A stretch of DNA of 17,505 nucleotides from Deltaproteobacteria bacterium (GTDB taxonomy: Bacteria; Desulfobacterota_C; Deferrisomatia; Deferrisomatales; JACRMM01). A program made the position numbers and the translations under genes. Under the pieces are notes generated by a model that was not told the DNA's origin, ran no database searches, and worked only from the letters and a program-made list of their open reading frames with translations. The DNA lies in the NCBI GenBank assembly GCA_016218905.1, contig JACRCS010000424.1, forward strand, positions 1 to 17,505, given 5' to 3'. Position 1 is the first letter of the stretch. Each line of letters begins with the position of its first letter. Of this stretch, positions 7,229 through 15,475 are shown piece by piece.

Positions 7229-8184
7229 GGAATCTCCCAGTCGCCCCTCAGAAATCCCAGGAAGAAGGAGTCGAGGGCGAGCTGCGCGTTTACGTTCAAT
7301 TCGAGCAGGCGGCGCACGTGAAAGACGCCTTCGAGGTTCGCCAGGAGACTCGCCTCCCCTACTCCTCGAGCGCCTTCCCGAATCCGCCTGTGAAGCTCGA
7401 CCTCCAGGCGATCGAGCCTGGCTCCGAGCCGGTCCTTGTCCTTGGCCCACCGGTCCGAGAGAGAGAAGCGCTCCGCGGCCGTCGACCCTCGCTCCGGGTC
7501 GAGGGCGCCCCACGCCTCCACCACCTCCTGCTCCAGCCGCCCGAGCGCCTCCGGCTCCTCGGCGAGCGCCGTTCCGGGGCAGCCGCCCGCGAACTCCGCC
7601 AACCGTTCCGACGCGTCTTCGGCCACCCCCCGGCTCAGGAGAAGACGCCTCAGTTCCTCTCGGGAGAGCGGGTCGAAGCGGAGAGCCTGACACCGGGAGA
7701 CCAGCGTCGGGATGAGTTGACTGCGTTGGTGGGCGAGAAGGAAGAGATACGTATCGGAGGGCGGCTCCTCCAAGAGCTTCAACAGAGCGTTGCCCGCCTC
7801 CCGAGTCATCCGAAACGAGTCGCGAAGTATAGCAACCTTGCGGCCTCTTTCAAAGGCCCGGTACGACAGCGCTTCCTTGAGCGCCCGGATCTCCTGGATC
7901 GAGATCGAGCTGCCCTTCGCGACGAGGACGTGCAGGTCCGGGTGATTGCCCGCGTCGATCTGCCGGCAGGCAGGGCAGGTTCCGCACGCGGAAGCGCGGC
8001 CGCAGGCCTCAGCGTCCATGCAGAGGAGCACCCGAGCGGCCTCTCGGGCCACGAGCTCCTTGCCCACTCCCGCCGGCCCCCAGAATAGATACGCCTGAGG
8101 GAGCCGGCCCGAAGAGAGGGCCCGCTTCAGCACCTTCAGGGGCCGTTCGTGGCCGAAGACCGCTTCGAAGGAGTGGGCAGTCAT
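7225..8184 (-). CDS. holB: DNA polymerase III subunit delta prime
   Basis: The product is 319 aa and belongs to the clamp-loader AAA+ family. It starts with SFEAVFGHERPLKVLKRAL. The P-loop is GPAGVGKE (36-43) with Glu in place of the usual Thr/Ser, consistent with delta prime not hydrolysing ATP. A zinc module follows with Cys at 55, 61, 67, 70 and 73. RMTREAGNALLKLLEEPP (about 125-142) and the SRC motif at 163-165 are typical of clamp-loader subunits; the SRC acts in trans on the DnaX ATP site. It is separated from tmk by 6 nt and overlaps ricT by 4 bp, a tmk-holB-ricT order shared with Bacillus. It could be a DnaX paralogue, but the length and degenerate P-loop argue for delta prime. Confidence 0.93.
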   Translation of the reverse strand: MTAHSFEAVFGHERPLKVLKRALSSGRLPQAYLFWGPAGVGKELVAREAARVLLCMDAEACGRASACGTCPACRQIDAGNHPDLHVLVAKGSSISIQEIRALKEALSYRAFERGRKVAILRDSFRMTREAGNALLKLLEEPPSDTYLFLLAHQRSQLIPTLVSRCQALRFDPLSREELRRLLLSRGVAEDASERLAEFAGGCPGTALAEEPEALGRLEQEVVEAWGALDPERGSTAAERFSLSDRWAKDKDRLGARLDRLEVELHRRIREGARGVGEASLLANLEGVFHVRRLLELNVNAQLALDSFFLGFLRGDWEIP

Positions 8185-8190
8185 CAGTTA

Positions 8191-8832
8191 TCAGTCCGGA
8201 AAGAGGTCGCTCACTTCGGCCCAGACCCGCTCCGCGACCTCCGCCTCGGTGCCGGCGGCCTCCACGATCCGAACCCGCTCGGGCTCGGAGCGGGCGATGG
8301 CCAGGTAGCCTTCTCTCACTCTGCGGTGAAACGAGAGCGCCTCGGCCTCGAAGCGCTCCTCCCGCGGCCCTTCCTTCGGGGCTTCCCGATCCAGAGCGCG
8401 AAAGATCCCCACCTCCGGATCGAGGTCGAGGAGCAGGGTCCGGTGGGGGCGCAGCCCGCCGGTGGCGAGCCGGTTGGCCTCGCGGATCGCCTCGAGCGGC
8501 AGCGCTCTCCCCCAGCCCTGGTAGGCCTCGGTCGCATCGGCGTACCGGTCGCAGAGCACCACGCGGCCCGCTTCGAGCGCCGGGCGCACGAGGCGCTCCA
8601 CGTGGTGCGCCCGGTCCGCGGCGTAGAGGAGGAGCTCGGCGAGCGGCGCCGGCGGATCGGGAGAGCACTGGACGAGGAGCTCTCGGATCGTCCGCCCGAG
8701 GAGCGTGCCGCCCGGCTCGCGCGTGAGCGCCACCGGGAGGGCCATCCGCTCGAGGCGGGCCGCCAGTAGGCGGAGCTGGGTAGTCTTGCCCGTGCCCTCG
8801 CCCCCCTCGAAGGTGAGGAAGAGCCCGCTCAT
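8191..8832 (-). CDS. tmk: Thymidylate kinase
   Basis: The product is 213 aa, normal length. It phosphorylates dTMP to dTDP with ATP. The P-loop is GGEGTGKT at 10-17. The TREPGG motif near 37-42 binds the substrate phosphate. CDRYADATEAYQGWGR near 94-109 holds the DRY motif (95-97) and base-binding residues. The lid region is Arg-poor near 148-160, so the exact TMK type is not assigned. ATG 8832 lies 4 nt after the gpsA stop, and holB follows after 6 nt, so dNTP supply and replication genes are probably cotranscribed. Confidence 0.96.
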   Translation of the reverse strand: MSGLFLTFEGGEGTGKTTQLRLLAARLERMALPVALTREPGGTLLGRTIRELLVQCSPDPPAPLAELLLYAADRAHHVERLVRPALEAGRVVLCDRYADATEAYQGWGRALPLEAIREANRLATGGLRPHRTLLLDLDPEVGIFRALDREAPKEGPREERFEAEALSFHRRVREGYLAIARSEPERVRIVEAAGTEAEVAERVWAEVSDLFPD

Positions 8833-8836
8833 TCTC

Positions 8837-9883
8837 TCATCCGAGGGCGTCGGCGGGCGCAGCTTCCAGGTCCCAGAATTCCCGCTTCGAAGGTCTCCCC
8901 ATGAGGTCCTCGACGGCCTTGCGGGGCTCCTTCTCCCGGTGGAGGATCTTCCACACCTCGGCGATGATCGGGACCTCCACGCCCGCCCGGGAAGCGAGCC
9001 GGACGGCCGCGTCGCACGTCTTCACGCCCTCGGCCACCGCTTTCATCGAGCCGAGGATCTCGCCGAGCTTCTCCCCCCGGCCGAGCCGCACGCCGACCGT
9101 CCGGTGGCGGGAGAGGTCCCCGGTACACGTGAGCACCAGGTCTCCGAGGCCGGCGAGGCCGAGGAAGGTGAGCGGCTTCGCGCCGAGGGCCACCCCGAGG
9201 CGGCTGATCTCGGCGAGTCCGCGCGTGATGAGCGCGGCTCGGCTGTTGTGTCCGAAGCCGAGCCCGTCGCAGACTCCGGCGGCGAGCGCGACGACGTTCT
9301 TCAGGGCTCCCGCGAGCTCCACTCCGACCACGTCGTCGAGGGTGTAGACGCGAAAGCTCGGCCCGGAGAAGACCGCCTGCAGCTCGGCGCCGAGCCGGGT
9401 ATCCGTGCACGCGAGGCTCACGGCCGTGGGAACCCCCCGGGCCACCTCGGCGGCGAAGGAGGGGCCCGAGAGGACGGCCACCGGGTGTCCGCCGGGGAGC
9501 TCCTCCTCGAGCACCTGGTGCATGAGGCGGAGCGAGGGGTCCTCGATCCCCTTGGAAGCGCTCACCACCGGCACGCCCGGAGCGAGCGAGGCCGCGGCGC
9601 CCGCCATGACGGAGCGGACCATCTGAGACGGGCTCACGCTCACCACGAGGGCCGCGCCGGAGACGACCGACGCGAGGTCCGACGAGGGCCGGAGGCCCTC
9701 CGCGAGGCGGTGCCCCGGCAGGTAGATCGCGTTCTCCCGCTCCCTCGCCATGGCTTCGGCGAGGTCGGCCTCGTAGACCCACAGCTCCACGGACGAGCCG
9801 CCGCGGGCGAGCAGGTCCGCCAGGGCGGTGCCCCAGGCGCCGCCCCCCACCACGGCGATCTTTCCGCCGGAGAAGGCGTTCAC
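8837..9883 (-). CDS. gpsA: Glycerol-3-phosphate dehydrogenase [NAD(P)+]
   Basis: The GTG start at 9883 overlaps the rsfS stop as GTGA and puts the Rossmann motif close to the N-terminus, giving 348 aa; a longer frame to 9991 would lie inside rsfS and is less likely. The enzyme reduces dihydroxyacetone phosphate to sn-glycerol 3-phosphate for phospholipids. The nucleotide motif GGGAWGTALA is at 13-22, SGPSFAAEVARG near 139-150, and VELAGALKNVVALAAG near 188-203 with the catalytic Lys195. GLGFGHNSRAALITRGL near 207-223 and GLAGLGDLVLTCTGDLSRHR confirm the family. It is placed between a ribosome-silencing gene and tmk. Confidence 0.97.
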   Translation of the reverse strand: MNAFSGGKIAVVGGGAWGTALADLLARGGSSVELWVYEADLAEAMARERENAIYLPGHRLAEGLRPSSDLASVVSGAALVVSVSPSQMVRSVMAGAAASLAPGVPVVSASKGIEDPSLRLMHQVLEEELPGGHPVAVLSGPSFAAEVARGVPTAVSLACTDTRLGAELQAVFSGPSFRVYTLDDVVGVELAGALKNVVALAAGVCDGLGFGHNSRAALITRGLAEISRLGVALGAKPLTFLGLAGLGDLVLTCTGDLSRHRTVGVRLGRGEKLGEILGSMKAVAEGVKTCDAAVRLASRAGVEVPIIAEVWKILHREKEPRKAVEDLMGRPSKREFWDLEAAPADALG

Positions 9884-10251
9884 CGTGCAGCCTCGAGCCC
9901 GGCCGGGAGCTCCACCCGCGGGGCGTCGAACCAGAGACCTTCGAGGTCGTAGAAGTCCCGCATCTCCTCGTAGAAGACGTGGGCGACCCACTCGCCGAAG
10001 TCGACCAGCACCCAGCGGCCCTCCCTCAGCCCCTCGACTCCCAGCGGCCGGACGCCCTCTTCCCGCATCGTCTCGATCACCGCCTCGGCGATCGTCTGGA
10101 CCCGCCGGTCCGAGGACCCGCTGACGATCAGGTAGTAGTCGGCGACGCCCGAGAGTCCCCGGACATCGAGGACCACCGGGCGCTCGGCCCGCTTCTCGAC
10201 GGCTGCGGCCGCGCAGGCGAAGATTCTTTGGAGGGCGCGTTCTTCAGTCAT
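9880..10251 (-). CDS. rsfS: Ribosome silencing factor RsfS (YbeB/Iojap family)
   Basis: The product is 123 aa, typical for the family. RsfS binds L14 on the large subunit and blocks joining with the small subunit under poor nutrition. Visible motifs are VLDVRGLSGVADYYLIVSG near 27-45, SSDRRVQTIAEAV, and GRWVLVDFGEWVAHVF followed by FYDLEGLWFDA. ATG 10251 overlaps the nadD stop by 8 bp (ATGACTGA), the usual nadD-rsfS pairing, and its own stop overlaps the gpsA GTG. Confidence 0.96.
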   Translation of the reverse strand: MTEERALQRIFACAAAAVEKRAERPVVLDVRGLSGVADYYLIVSGSSDRRVQTIAEAVIETMREEGVRPLGVEGLREGRWVLVDFGEWVAHVFYEEMRDFYDLEGLWFDAPRVELPAGLEAAR

Positions 10252-10894
10252 GGGCTCCCTTCCGGGAAGGGGTCAACAGCTCCGGCGTGAGGCAGGACAG
10301 GACGGCGTCCGGGACCAGGTAGCGGACGGACTGTCCCTCCTCGAGGGCACGGCGGATCCGGGTGGACGAGATGTCGAGGAGCGTGACGGGGACGAACCGG
10401 ACCTCCCGCCCGGAGCGGTGCCGGAATCCGGCTTCCGACGGGGCGAACTCCCACGCGAGGCTCGCCGGCGGCTCGATCGGCCCCGACGGCGGGGGCCGGC
10501 GCAGGACGGCGATGTCGGCCTGCTCGAAGAGCTCGCTGAAGCAGTGCCACGTGTGGATGTCGCGAAACGCGTCCTCCCCGAGCAGGAACCAGAGCCGATC
10601 CCCGGGGGCGAGCCCCCGGCGGAGCTCCCTCAGGGTCACGACGGAGTAGCTCGGGCCCTCCCTCGCGATCTCCAGCTCGGAGACCTCGAAATAGGGGTTC
10701 GACTCGACCGCCCGGCGGACCATCTCGAGGCGCAGCTCCGGCGGGGCGATCTCGGCGGCCATCTTGTGGGGCGGGATCCGCGAGGGGACGAAGACCACCC
10801 GGTCCAGGCCCAGGGCTTCCCGGGCTTCCTCGGCCACGCGCAGGTGACCGAGGTGGACCGGGTCGAACGTGCCTCCGAAGACGCCGACGTTCAC
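10244..10894 (-). CDS. nadD: Nicotinate-mononucleotide adenylyltransferase
   Basis: The product is 216 aa. It transfers AMP to nicotinate mononucleotide in NAD synthesis. The start is GTG at 10894, which gives the canonical N-terminus VGVFGGTFDPVHLGHLRVAE with the nucleotidyltransferase HxGH (here HLGH, about 14-17). SRIPPHK near 38-44 and ISSTRIRRAL near 175-184 are the other family motifs. It follows the proA stop by 4 nt and overlaps rsfS by 8 bp. Confidence 0.96.
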   Translation of the reverse strand: MNVGVFGGTFDPVHLGHLRVAEEAREALGLDRVVFVPSRIPPHKMAAEIAPPELRLEMVRRAVESNPYFEVSELEIAREGPSYSVVTLRELRRGLAPGDRLWFLLGEDAFRDIHTWHCFSELFEQADIAVLRRPPPSGPIEPPASLAWEFAPSEAGFRHRSGREVRFVPVTLLDISSTRIRRALEEGQSVRYLVPDAVLSCLTPELLTPSRKGAHD

Positions 10895-10898
10895 CCGC

Positions 10899-12158
10899 CT
10901 ACGACTCCCGGACCTGCCCCTGGCCGTAGAGGATGAACTTGGTGGTGGTGAGGTCCTCCACCCCCATGGGGCCGAAGCTGTGGATCTTGGTCGTTGAGAT
11001 GCCGACCTCCGCCCCGAGGCCGAGCTGCCCTCCGTCCGCGAAGCGGGTCGACGCGTTCACCGCGACGGTGGAGGAGTTCACCTCGTCCAGGAAGCGCTGG
11101 GCGTTGGCGTACTCTTGGGTGACGATCGCCTCCGTGTGGAGGCTCCCGTAGGCGTCGATGTGCTCCACCGCCTCGTCCAGCGAGCCCACCACCCGGACCG
11201 CCAGGATGAGGTCCAGGTACTCGGCCGCCCAGTCGTCCTCCGTGGCCTCCACGGCGTCCGGGAGGAGCCGGCGGGTCTCCGGGCAGCCGCGCACCTCCAC
11301 GCCGTGCTCCCGCAGGGCCTTTCCCATGCGGGGCAGGAACGTCGGCGCGATCTCCCGGTGGACGAGGAGCGTCTCCACGGCGTTGCAGACGCCGGGGCGC
11401 TGAACCTTCCCGTTGAGCACGATGCGCTCCGCCATCTCCGGGTCGGCCGAGGCGTCCACGAAGACGTGGCAGACGCCCTTGTAGTGCTTGATCACCGGGA
11501 TGAGGGAGTGCTGCGAGACGAACCGGATGAGGCCCTCCCCGCCCCGGGGGATGATCAGGTCGATGAAGTCTTCGAGGCGGAGCATCTCGAGGACGGCGTC
11601 CCGGTCGGTGGTGGGGACGAGCTGGATCGCGCCCTCGGGGATCCCGGCCCGAGCGGCGGCCTCTCCGAGTACACGGGCGACCGCCCGGTTGGAGTGGATG
11701 GCCTCGCTGCCGCCCCGGAGGATCACGGCGTTTCCGGCCTTGAGGCAGAGCCCGGCCGCGTCCGCCGTCACGTTGGGGCGCGCTTCGTAGATGATCCCGA
11801 TGACGCCGAGGGGGATGCGCTTCTTCCCCACGAGGAGCCCGTTGGGGCGCTTCCACATGCGGACCACCTCGCCCACGGGATCGGGCTGGGCGGCGACCTC
11901 CCGCAGGCCCTGGGCCATGGACGCAATCGTCTTCTCCGAGAGGGTGAGGCGGTCCACCATCGCCGCGCTCAGCCCGGCGGCGCGGGCGGCCTCCAGGTCG
12001 AGGCCGTTGGCCCGCTGGAGCTCTTCCCGGTTCTCGACGAGGGCGTCGGCCATGGCGCAAAGCGCCGCGTCCTTGACCCGGCTCGAGAGCTTCGCGAGCC
12101 GCCGGCTCGCCGCGCGGGCCGCGGCGCCCATCGCGGCCAGGTCCTCTGCGTATCCCAT
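10899..12158 (-). CDS. proA: Glutamate-5-semialdehyde dehydrogenase (gamma-glutamyl phosphate reductase)
   Basis: The product is 419 aa, matching ProA proteins (about 417). It reduces gamma-glutamyl phosphate with NADPH in the second step of proline synthesis. The aldehyde dehydrogenase fold shows [17 protein letters not shown] near 115-131, [13 protein letters not shown] near 141-153, and [16 protein letters not shown] near 252-267 with the catalytic Cys258. ATG 12158 has AGGAG 6 nt upstream. It lies downstream of proB after a 116-bp gap that contains a GATC-phased tandem repeat. Confidence 0.97.
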   Translation of the reverse strand: MGYAEDLAAMGAAARAASRRLAKLSSRVKDAALCAMADALVENREELQRANGLDLEAARAAGLSAAMVDRLTLSEKTIASMAQGLREVAAQPDPVGEVVRMWKRPNGLLVGKKRIPLGVIGIIYEARPNVTADAAGLCLKAGNAVILRGGSEAIHSNRAVARVLGEAAARAGIPEGAIQLVPTTDRDAVLEMLRLEDFIDLIIPRGGEGLIRFVSQHSLIPVIKHYKGVCHVFVDASADPEMAERIVLNGKVQRPGVCNAVETLLVHREIAPTFLPRMGKALREHGVEVRGCPETRRLLPDAVEATEDDWAAEYLDLILAVRVVGSLDEAVEHIDAYGSLHTEAIVTQEYANAQRFLDEVNSSTVAVNASTRFADGGQLGLGAEVGISTTKIHSFGPMGVEDLTTTKFILYGQGQVRES

Positions 12159-12175
12159 CTCAACTCCTGGAAGGG

Positions 12176-12220
12176 ATCATGATCGGACGGATCCGACCGA
12201 TCGGACCGATCCGAGGGATC
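12176..12220 (-). repeat. 9-bp GATC-phased tandem repeat between proB and proA
   Basis: On the minus strand four adjacent 9-bp units read GATCCCTCG, GATCGGTCC, GATCGGTCG and GATCCGTCC (12220 to 12185), followed by a partly matching fifth, GATCATGAT (12184-12176). Each unit starts with GATC and most follow GATC-S-S-TCS. The array ends 17 nt before the proA ATG and close to its ribosome site. Just upstream on the transcript is a small hairpin-capable stretch (GGCTC-GA-GAGCC at about 12244-12255). The array appears non-coding. Confidence 0.75.
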
Positions 12221-12274
12221 GAGCCCCCTGCATTCTTGCTTTCGGCTCGAGAGCCTCGAGCACGCGGAAGTCTG

Positions 12275-13408
12275 CTAAACGAGCAAAACGAGGTCGTCCC
12301 GGTGGACGACCTCGTCGCAGTACCGGTAACCGAGTCTATCAGCGATCTCCCACGTTGCCAACCCGGCGATTCTGCGCACTTCCTCGAGCCCGTAATTGGT
12401 GAGACCGCGGCCGATGGCCGCGCCGGTGGGCGCCACGAGGTCGACGGCGTCTCCGCGGTCGAAGTCGCCCTCCGCCCGCCGGATTCCGCTGGGGAGCAGG
12501 CTCTTTCCCCGCTCGAGGATGGCGTCCGCCGCGCCCTGGTCGAGGAAGATCCTCCCGGAGGGCTTCACCGTGTAGGCGATCCAGTGCTTGCGGCGCGTGA
12601 GGCGGTCCTCCATGGGCGGGAAGTAGGTGCCGAGCTCCTCTCCCTCGACGATCCGGCGGAAGGCGTGGGGCGCCTTCCCGGAGCCGATGACGGCCGCCGC
12701 CCCCACGTGGACGGCGCGCTTGGCCGCCTGGAGCTTTGTTGCCATGCCGCCCGTGCCGACGAGCGTCTGGGAGGAGCCGACGAAGCTCTCGACCACCTCG
12801 TCCACCGCGTCGACCCGGGAGAGGAGGCGCGCGTCCGGGTTCTTCTTCGGGTCCTGGTCGTAGAGCCCCTCCACGTCGGAGAGGATGACGAGGCAGTCGG
12901 CCTCGATGAGGTTCGTCACCATGGCCGAGAGATTGTCGTTGTCCCCGAACTTGATCTCGTCGACCGTGACGGTGTCGTTCTCGTTGATCACGGGCACGAC
13001 GCCCATGGCGAGGAGCGCCAGGAGCGTGCTCTTGGCGTTCTGGTAGCGGCGGCGGTTCTCCAGGTCGTCCCGGGTGAGGAGGACCTGACCCACGGTGAGG
13101 CCGAGGCCCCCGAAGACCTCCCGGTAGAACCCCATGAGGTTGATCTGCCCGACGGCCGCCACGGCCTGCTTCTCCGGAATGCTCGACGGCTTCTCCGGGA
13201 GGCCGAGGCGGCCTATGCCGGCGGCGACGGCCCCGGACGAGACGATCACCACCTGCATGCCGCGGCGGTTCAGGTGCGCGACGTCCTCGGCGAGCCACTC
13301 GAAGAGGCCGCGGTCGAGCTGGAAGTCGGCGGTGGTGACGACCTGGCTCCCGAGCTTCACCACGACCCGACGGAGGTTCCGAAGGGACCGGCCGAGCTCA
13401 CGCCTCAT
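12275..13408 (-). CDS. proB: Glutamate 5-kinase with C-terminal PUA domain
   Basis: The product is 377 aa (Escherichia coli ProB 367). It phosphorylates glutamate in the first, proline-inhibited step of proline synthesis. The amino acid kinase domain shows [12 protein letters not shown] near 13-24, [15 protein letters not shown] near 56-70, [24 protein letters not shown] near 139-162 (split as INENDTV and FGDNDNL), and [12 protein letters not shown] near 176-187. The tail from about 280 has the PUA-type fold sequence typical of ProB ([14 protein letters not shown], then [11 protein letters not shown]). ATG 13408 overlaps the obgE stop by 11 bp. Confidence 0.97.
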   Translation of the reverse strand: MRRELGRSLRNLRRVVVKLGSQVVTTADFQLDRGLFEWLAEDVAHLNRRGMQVVIVSSGAVAAGIGRLGLPEKPSSIPEKQAVAAVGQINLMGFYREVFGGLGLTVGQVLLTRDDLENRRRYQNAKSTLLALLAMGVVPVINENDTVTVDEIKFGDNDNLSAMVTNLIEADCLVILSDVEGLYDQDPKKNPDARLLSRVDAVDEVVESFVGSSQTLVGTGGMATKLQAAKRAVHVGAAAVIGSGKAPHAFRRIVEGEELGTYFPPMEDRLTRRKHWIAYTVKPSGRIFLDQGAADAILERGKSLLPSGIRRAEGDFDRGDAVDLVAPTGAAIGRGLTNYGLEEVRRIAGLATWEIADRLGYRYCDEVVHRDDLVLLV

Positions 13409-14417
13409 CTTCTCTTCCTTCCCTCAGTCGATCCACGAGCTTTCCGGTCTCCCGCACGAGCTCGGCGAGGCCCTCCCCGGTCGCCCCCGAGATCGGCCAC
13501 ACCCCCAGTCCGAGCTCCTCGAAGCGCCGGCGGAGCTCCGGGAGGCGCTCCCGGGCCTCGGGGAGGTCCATCTTCGTGAGCACCACCCGCTCGGGCCTGC
13601 GCGCGAGCTCCGGGTCGAAGGCCTCGAGCTCCCGGCGTAGCGCCGCGTACTTCTCCAGGGGGTCGCGCTCTCCGCTGGGATCGACCAGGTGGAGGAGGAG
13701 CCGCGTCCGTTCGAGGTGCTTCAGGAACCGGATACCGAGCCCCACGCCCTCGTGGGCCCCTTCGATGAGCCCCGGCACGTCGGCCACGACGAAGCTCTTC
13801 TCCTCGGCCCAGGAGACAACGCCGAGGTTCGGGACGAGCGTCGTGAAGGCGTAGTCGGCGATCTTCGGCCGCGCGGCGGAGATGCGCGAGATGAGCGTCG
13901 ACTTGCCCGCGTTGGGAAAGCCCACGAGCCCCACGTCCGCCATGAGCTTGAGCTCCAGCCGTACCCGCTTCTCCTCGCCCGGGGTGCCGGGCTGGGCGTA
14001 GCGCGGCGCCCGGTTCGTGGAGGTCGCGAAGTGGGCATTTCCCTTTCCGCCCTTTCCGCCCGGACGCAGCACGACCACATGGCCCGGCTCGGTGAGTTCG
14101 GCCAGGCACTCCCCGCTCTCGGCGTCGAAGGCGAGAGTCCCGACCGGGACGCGCAAGCGCAGCTCCGCGCCGCGCCGGCCGGTCTTCCTCGACCCCTCCC
14201 CCGGGCGGCCGTTCTCGGCCCGCATCGCCTTTCGGTGTTTGAGGTCGAGGAGGGTGCCGAGCTGCGGGTCTGCGACGAGGATGAGGCTCCCGCCGTCGCC
14301 CCCGTCGCCGCCGTCCGGACCGCCCAGAGGCACGAACTTCTCGCGCCGGAAGGAGACACTGCCGGCGCCCCCCCTGCCGGAGGCGAGGAGGAGCTCCACC
14401 TCGTCGACGAACTTCAT
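13398..14417 (-). CDS. obgE: Obg-family GTPase (ObgE/CgtA)
   Basis: The product is 339 aa. It is a GTPase that binds the large ribosomal subunit during late assembly and in stress signalling. The N-terminal Obg fold (1-158) is glycine-rich: [20 protein letters not shown], then [13 protein letters not shown] near 32-44, and [13 protein letters not shown] near 118-130. The G domain has G1 GFPNAGKST (166-174), the G2 FTT near 191-193, G3 DVPGLIEGA (213-221), G4 TKMD (281-284) and G5 SGATGEG near 310-316. It lacks a C-terminal OCT domain, as many Gram-negative Obg proteins do. The ribosome site before ATG 14417 is weak. A 9-bp GC hairpin and a mobile-like repeat separate it from rpmA. Confidence 0.97.
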   Translation of the reverse strand: MKFVDEVELLLASGRGGAGSVSFRREKFVPLGGPDGGDGGDGGSLILVADPQLGTLLDLKHRKAMRAENGRPGEGSRKTGRRGAELRLRVPVGTLAFDAESGECLAELTEPGHVVVLRPGGKGGKGNAHFATSTNRAPRYAQPGTPGEEKRVRLELKLMADVGLVGFPNAGKSTLISRISAARPKIADYAFTTLVPNLGVVSWAEEKSFVVADVPGLIEGAHEGVGLGIRFLKHLERTRLLLHLVDPSGERDPLEKYAALRRELEAFDPELARRPERVVLTKMDLPEARERLPELRRRFEELGLGVWPISGATGEGLAELVRETGKLVDRLREGREDEA

Positions 14418-14442
14418 CGGATTCTCAAGGGAAAACGCACGA

Positions 14443-14475
14443 CGGCCCGGAGGGCGGGGAGCCGCGTCCGGGCCG
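14443..14475 (-). terminator. GC-rich hairpin in the rpmA-obgE gap, possible attenuator
   Basis: CGGCCCGGA (14443-14451) pairs perfectly with TCCGGGCCG (14467-14475) around a 15-nt loop. On the minus-strand transcript it is followed after about 7 nt by a short run of four T, about 25 nt before the obgE start. That is weaker than a classic intrinsic terminator but could attenuate between ribosomal protein genes and obgE. Chance pairing in GC-rich DNA remains possible. Confidence 0.35.
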
Positions 14476-14514
14476 GCCGGCGGTAGGTTGGAAGGGAGCT
14501 CTAGCGTCCGGGCG

Positions 14515-14637
14515 CCTAGTGTCCCGTTCGGGAAGTTCCTTCCTGCTATTCAGCCCATGCGTTGGCCGAACGGCGCTGATTCGCCGCCGTTCGGCCTGCT
14601 GGTTGCGATGCACGAACTAACCGCACGGGACACTAGG
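14515..14637. repeat. Palindromic repeat element, copy 2, with perfect 13-bp terminal inverted repeats
   Basis: The ends CCTAGTGTCCCGT (14515-14527) and ACGGGACACTAGG (14625-14637) are perfect inverted repeats. They extend imperfectly to about 22 bp. Near the centre a perfect 12-bp stem (GGCCGAACGGCG at 14564-14575, CGCCGTTCGGCC at 14585-14596) flanks a 9-nt loop. TA lies at both edges inside CTAG, which would suit a TA target duplication of the IS630/Tc1-mariner type (inference only). The left edge also holds a small palindrome TCCCG-TT-CGGGA. The block matches 2640-2753 at about 85%. It holds no gene. The right repeat overlaps the last codon and stop of rpmA. Confidence 0.9.
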
Positions 14638-14908
14638 CCGCGGGAGCCTCCACGGCGGGATAGACGCTGACGTACTTCCGGCGCTTTCGGCCCTTCTCCT
14701 CGAACTTCACCTGGCCGTCCGCCAGGGCGTAGAGCGTGTAGTCCTTGCCGAGCCCGACGTTCGCGCCGGGGTGGAACGTGCTGCCCACCTGACGGACGAT
14801 GATGTTGCCGGCCCGTACGGACTCTCCGCCGAACTTCTTCACGCCCCGCCGCTGGCCGCGGCTGTCGCGGCCGTTGCGCGAGCTGCCTCCTGCTTTCTTA
14901 TGAGCCAT
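14633..14908 (-). CDS. rpmA: 50S ribosomal protein L27
   Basis: The product is 91 aa, against about 85 in Escherichia coli. It starts [16 protein letters not shown], whose N-terminal arm reaches the peptidyl transferase centre. [19 protein letters not shown] and [19 protein letters not shown] complete the family signature. No cleavable Firmicutes-type leader is present. AGGAGG lies just before the ATG inside the end of rplU, with which it overlaps by 11 bp. The TAG stop lies in the terminal inverted repeat of the adjacent repeat element, so the tail AVEAPAA may have been shaped by the insertion. Confidence 0.97.
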   Translation of the reverse strand: MAHKKAGGSSRNGRDSRGQRRGVKKFGGESVRAGNIIVRQVGSTFHPGANVGLGKDYTLYALADGQVKFEEKGRKRRKYVSVYPAVEAPAA

Positions 14909-15257
14909 GGCTCACCTCCTCGGCGCCTTCCCGGGCCGCGGCCGGCGCACCCTCGATCGAGGTGACCTTCACGCCCGTGTAGAACTGCCTGTGACCCTGC
15001 TTCTTCCGGAAGCCCTTGCGGCGCTTCATCTTGAAGACGATGATCTTCTTCTCGCGTCCCTGCTCGACGATCGTCCCGGTGACGCGGGAGCCTTCCACGA
15101 GCGGGCGCCCGACGCGGACGTCGCCGTCTCCCGACACGAGGAGCACCTGGTCGAAGACCACGGAATCGCCCACCTCGCCCGGGACCTTCTCCACCTTGAA
15201 GAAGTCCCCTTCCGAAACCCGGTACTGCTTCCCGCCCGTCTTCACCACCGCATACAT
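14898..15257 (-). CDS. rplU: 50S ribosomal protein L21
   Basis: The product is 119 aa (Escherichia coli 103). It begins [20 protein letters not shown] and contains the L21 core [25 protein letters not shown] with TGVKVTSI after it (parts near 69-100). A C-terminal extension of about 15 residues, rich in Ala and Glu, overlaps the start of rpmA. GGAGG lies 7 nt before ATG 15257. As the first gene it probably leads the long minus-strand run; a promoter-like site is visible about 100 bp upstream. Confidence 0.97.
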   Translation of the reverse strand: MYAVVKTGGKQYRVSEGDFFKVEKVPGEVGDSVVFDQVLLVSGDGDVRVGRPLVEGSRVTGTIVEQGREKKIIVFKMKRRKGFRKKQGHRQFYTGVKVTSIEGAPAAAREGAEEVSHGS

Positions 15258-15352
15258 GGTGTTCCTCCGATTTTACGCAAGACCCTGAGCCGGCGAACGG
15301 AAGCGCTCGATCGAGGCTCCTCGCGCGGAGGGGTTATCCTGGGGAAACCGGA

Positions 15353-15382
15353 AGGATAGAAAAGGGATCCATGGGTTGTCAA
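15353..15382 (-). promoter_or_regulatory. Putative sigma-70 promoter of the rplU operon
   Basis: On the minus strand TTGACA (15382-15377) is a perfect -35 box. TATCCT (15358-15353) lies 18 bp downstream as a 4/6 -10 box. The predicted start near 15346 leaves a leader of about 88 nt. This leader can pair GAGCC (15319-15315) with GGCTC (15291-15287) and contains the palindrome CTCGATCGAG, so an L21-type leader structure is possible. Position before a ribosomal protein operon supports the call. Confidence 0.6.
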
Positions 15383-15475
15383 GCTCGTTCCGCGGCCCCG
15401 GAAGTCTGGGACCGCTCCCTGGGGCACCGAGCTCGGCAGGGAGGAGGTCGCCCGCCTGATCCGCGATCGGATCCT

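Noticed and set aside
7225..8184. Mutated, non-functional P-loop in HolB as a sign of decay
   Set aside because: Delta prime subunits commonly have a degenerate ATP site. The SRC motif and zinc module are intact, so this is normal for the family.
14515..14637. Integron attC site
   Set aside because: The size and stem suggest attC, but I could not find the required RYYYAAC and GTTRRRY core sites at the ends, and there is no cassette array or integrase.
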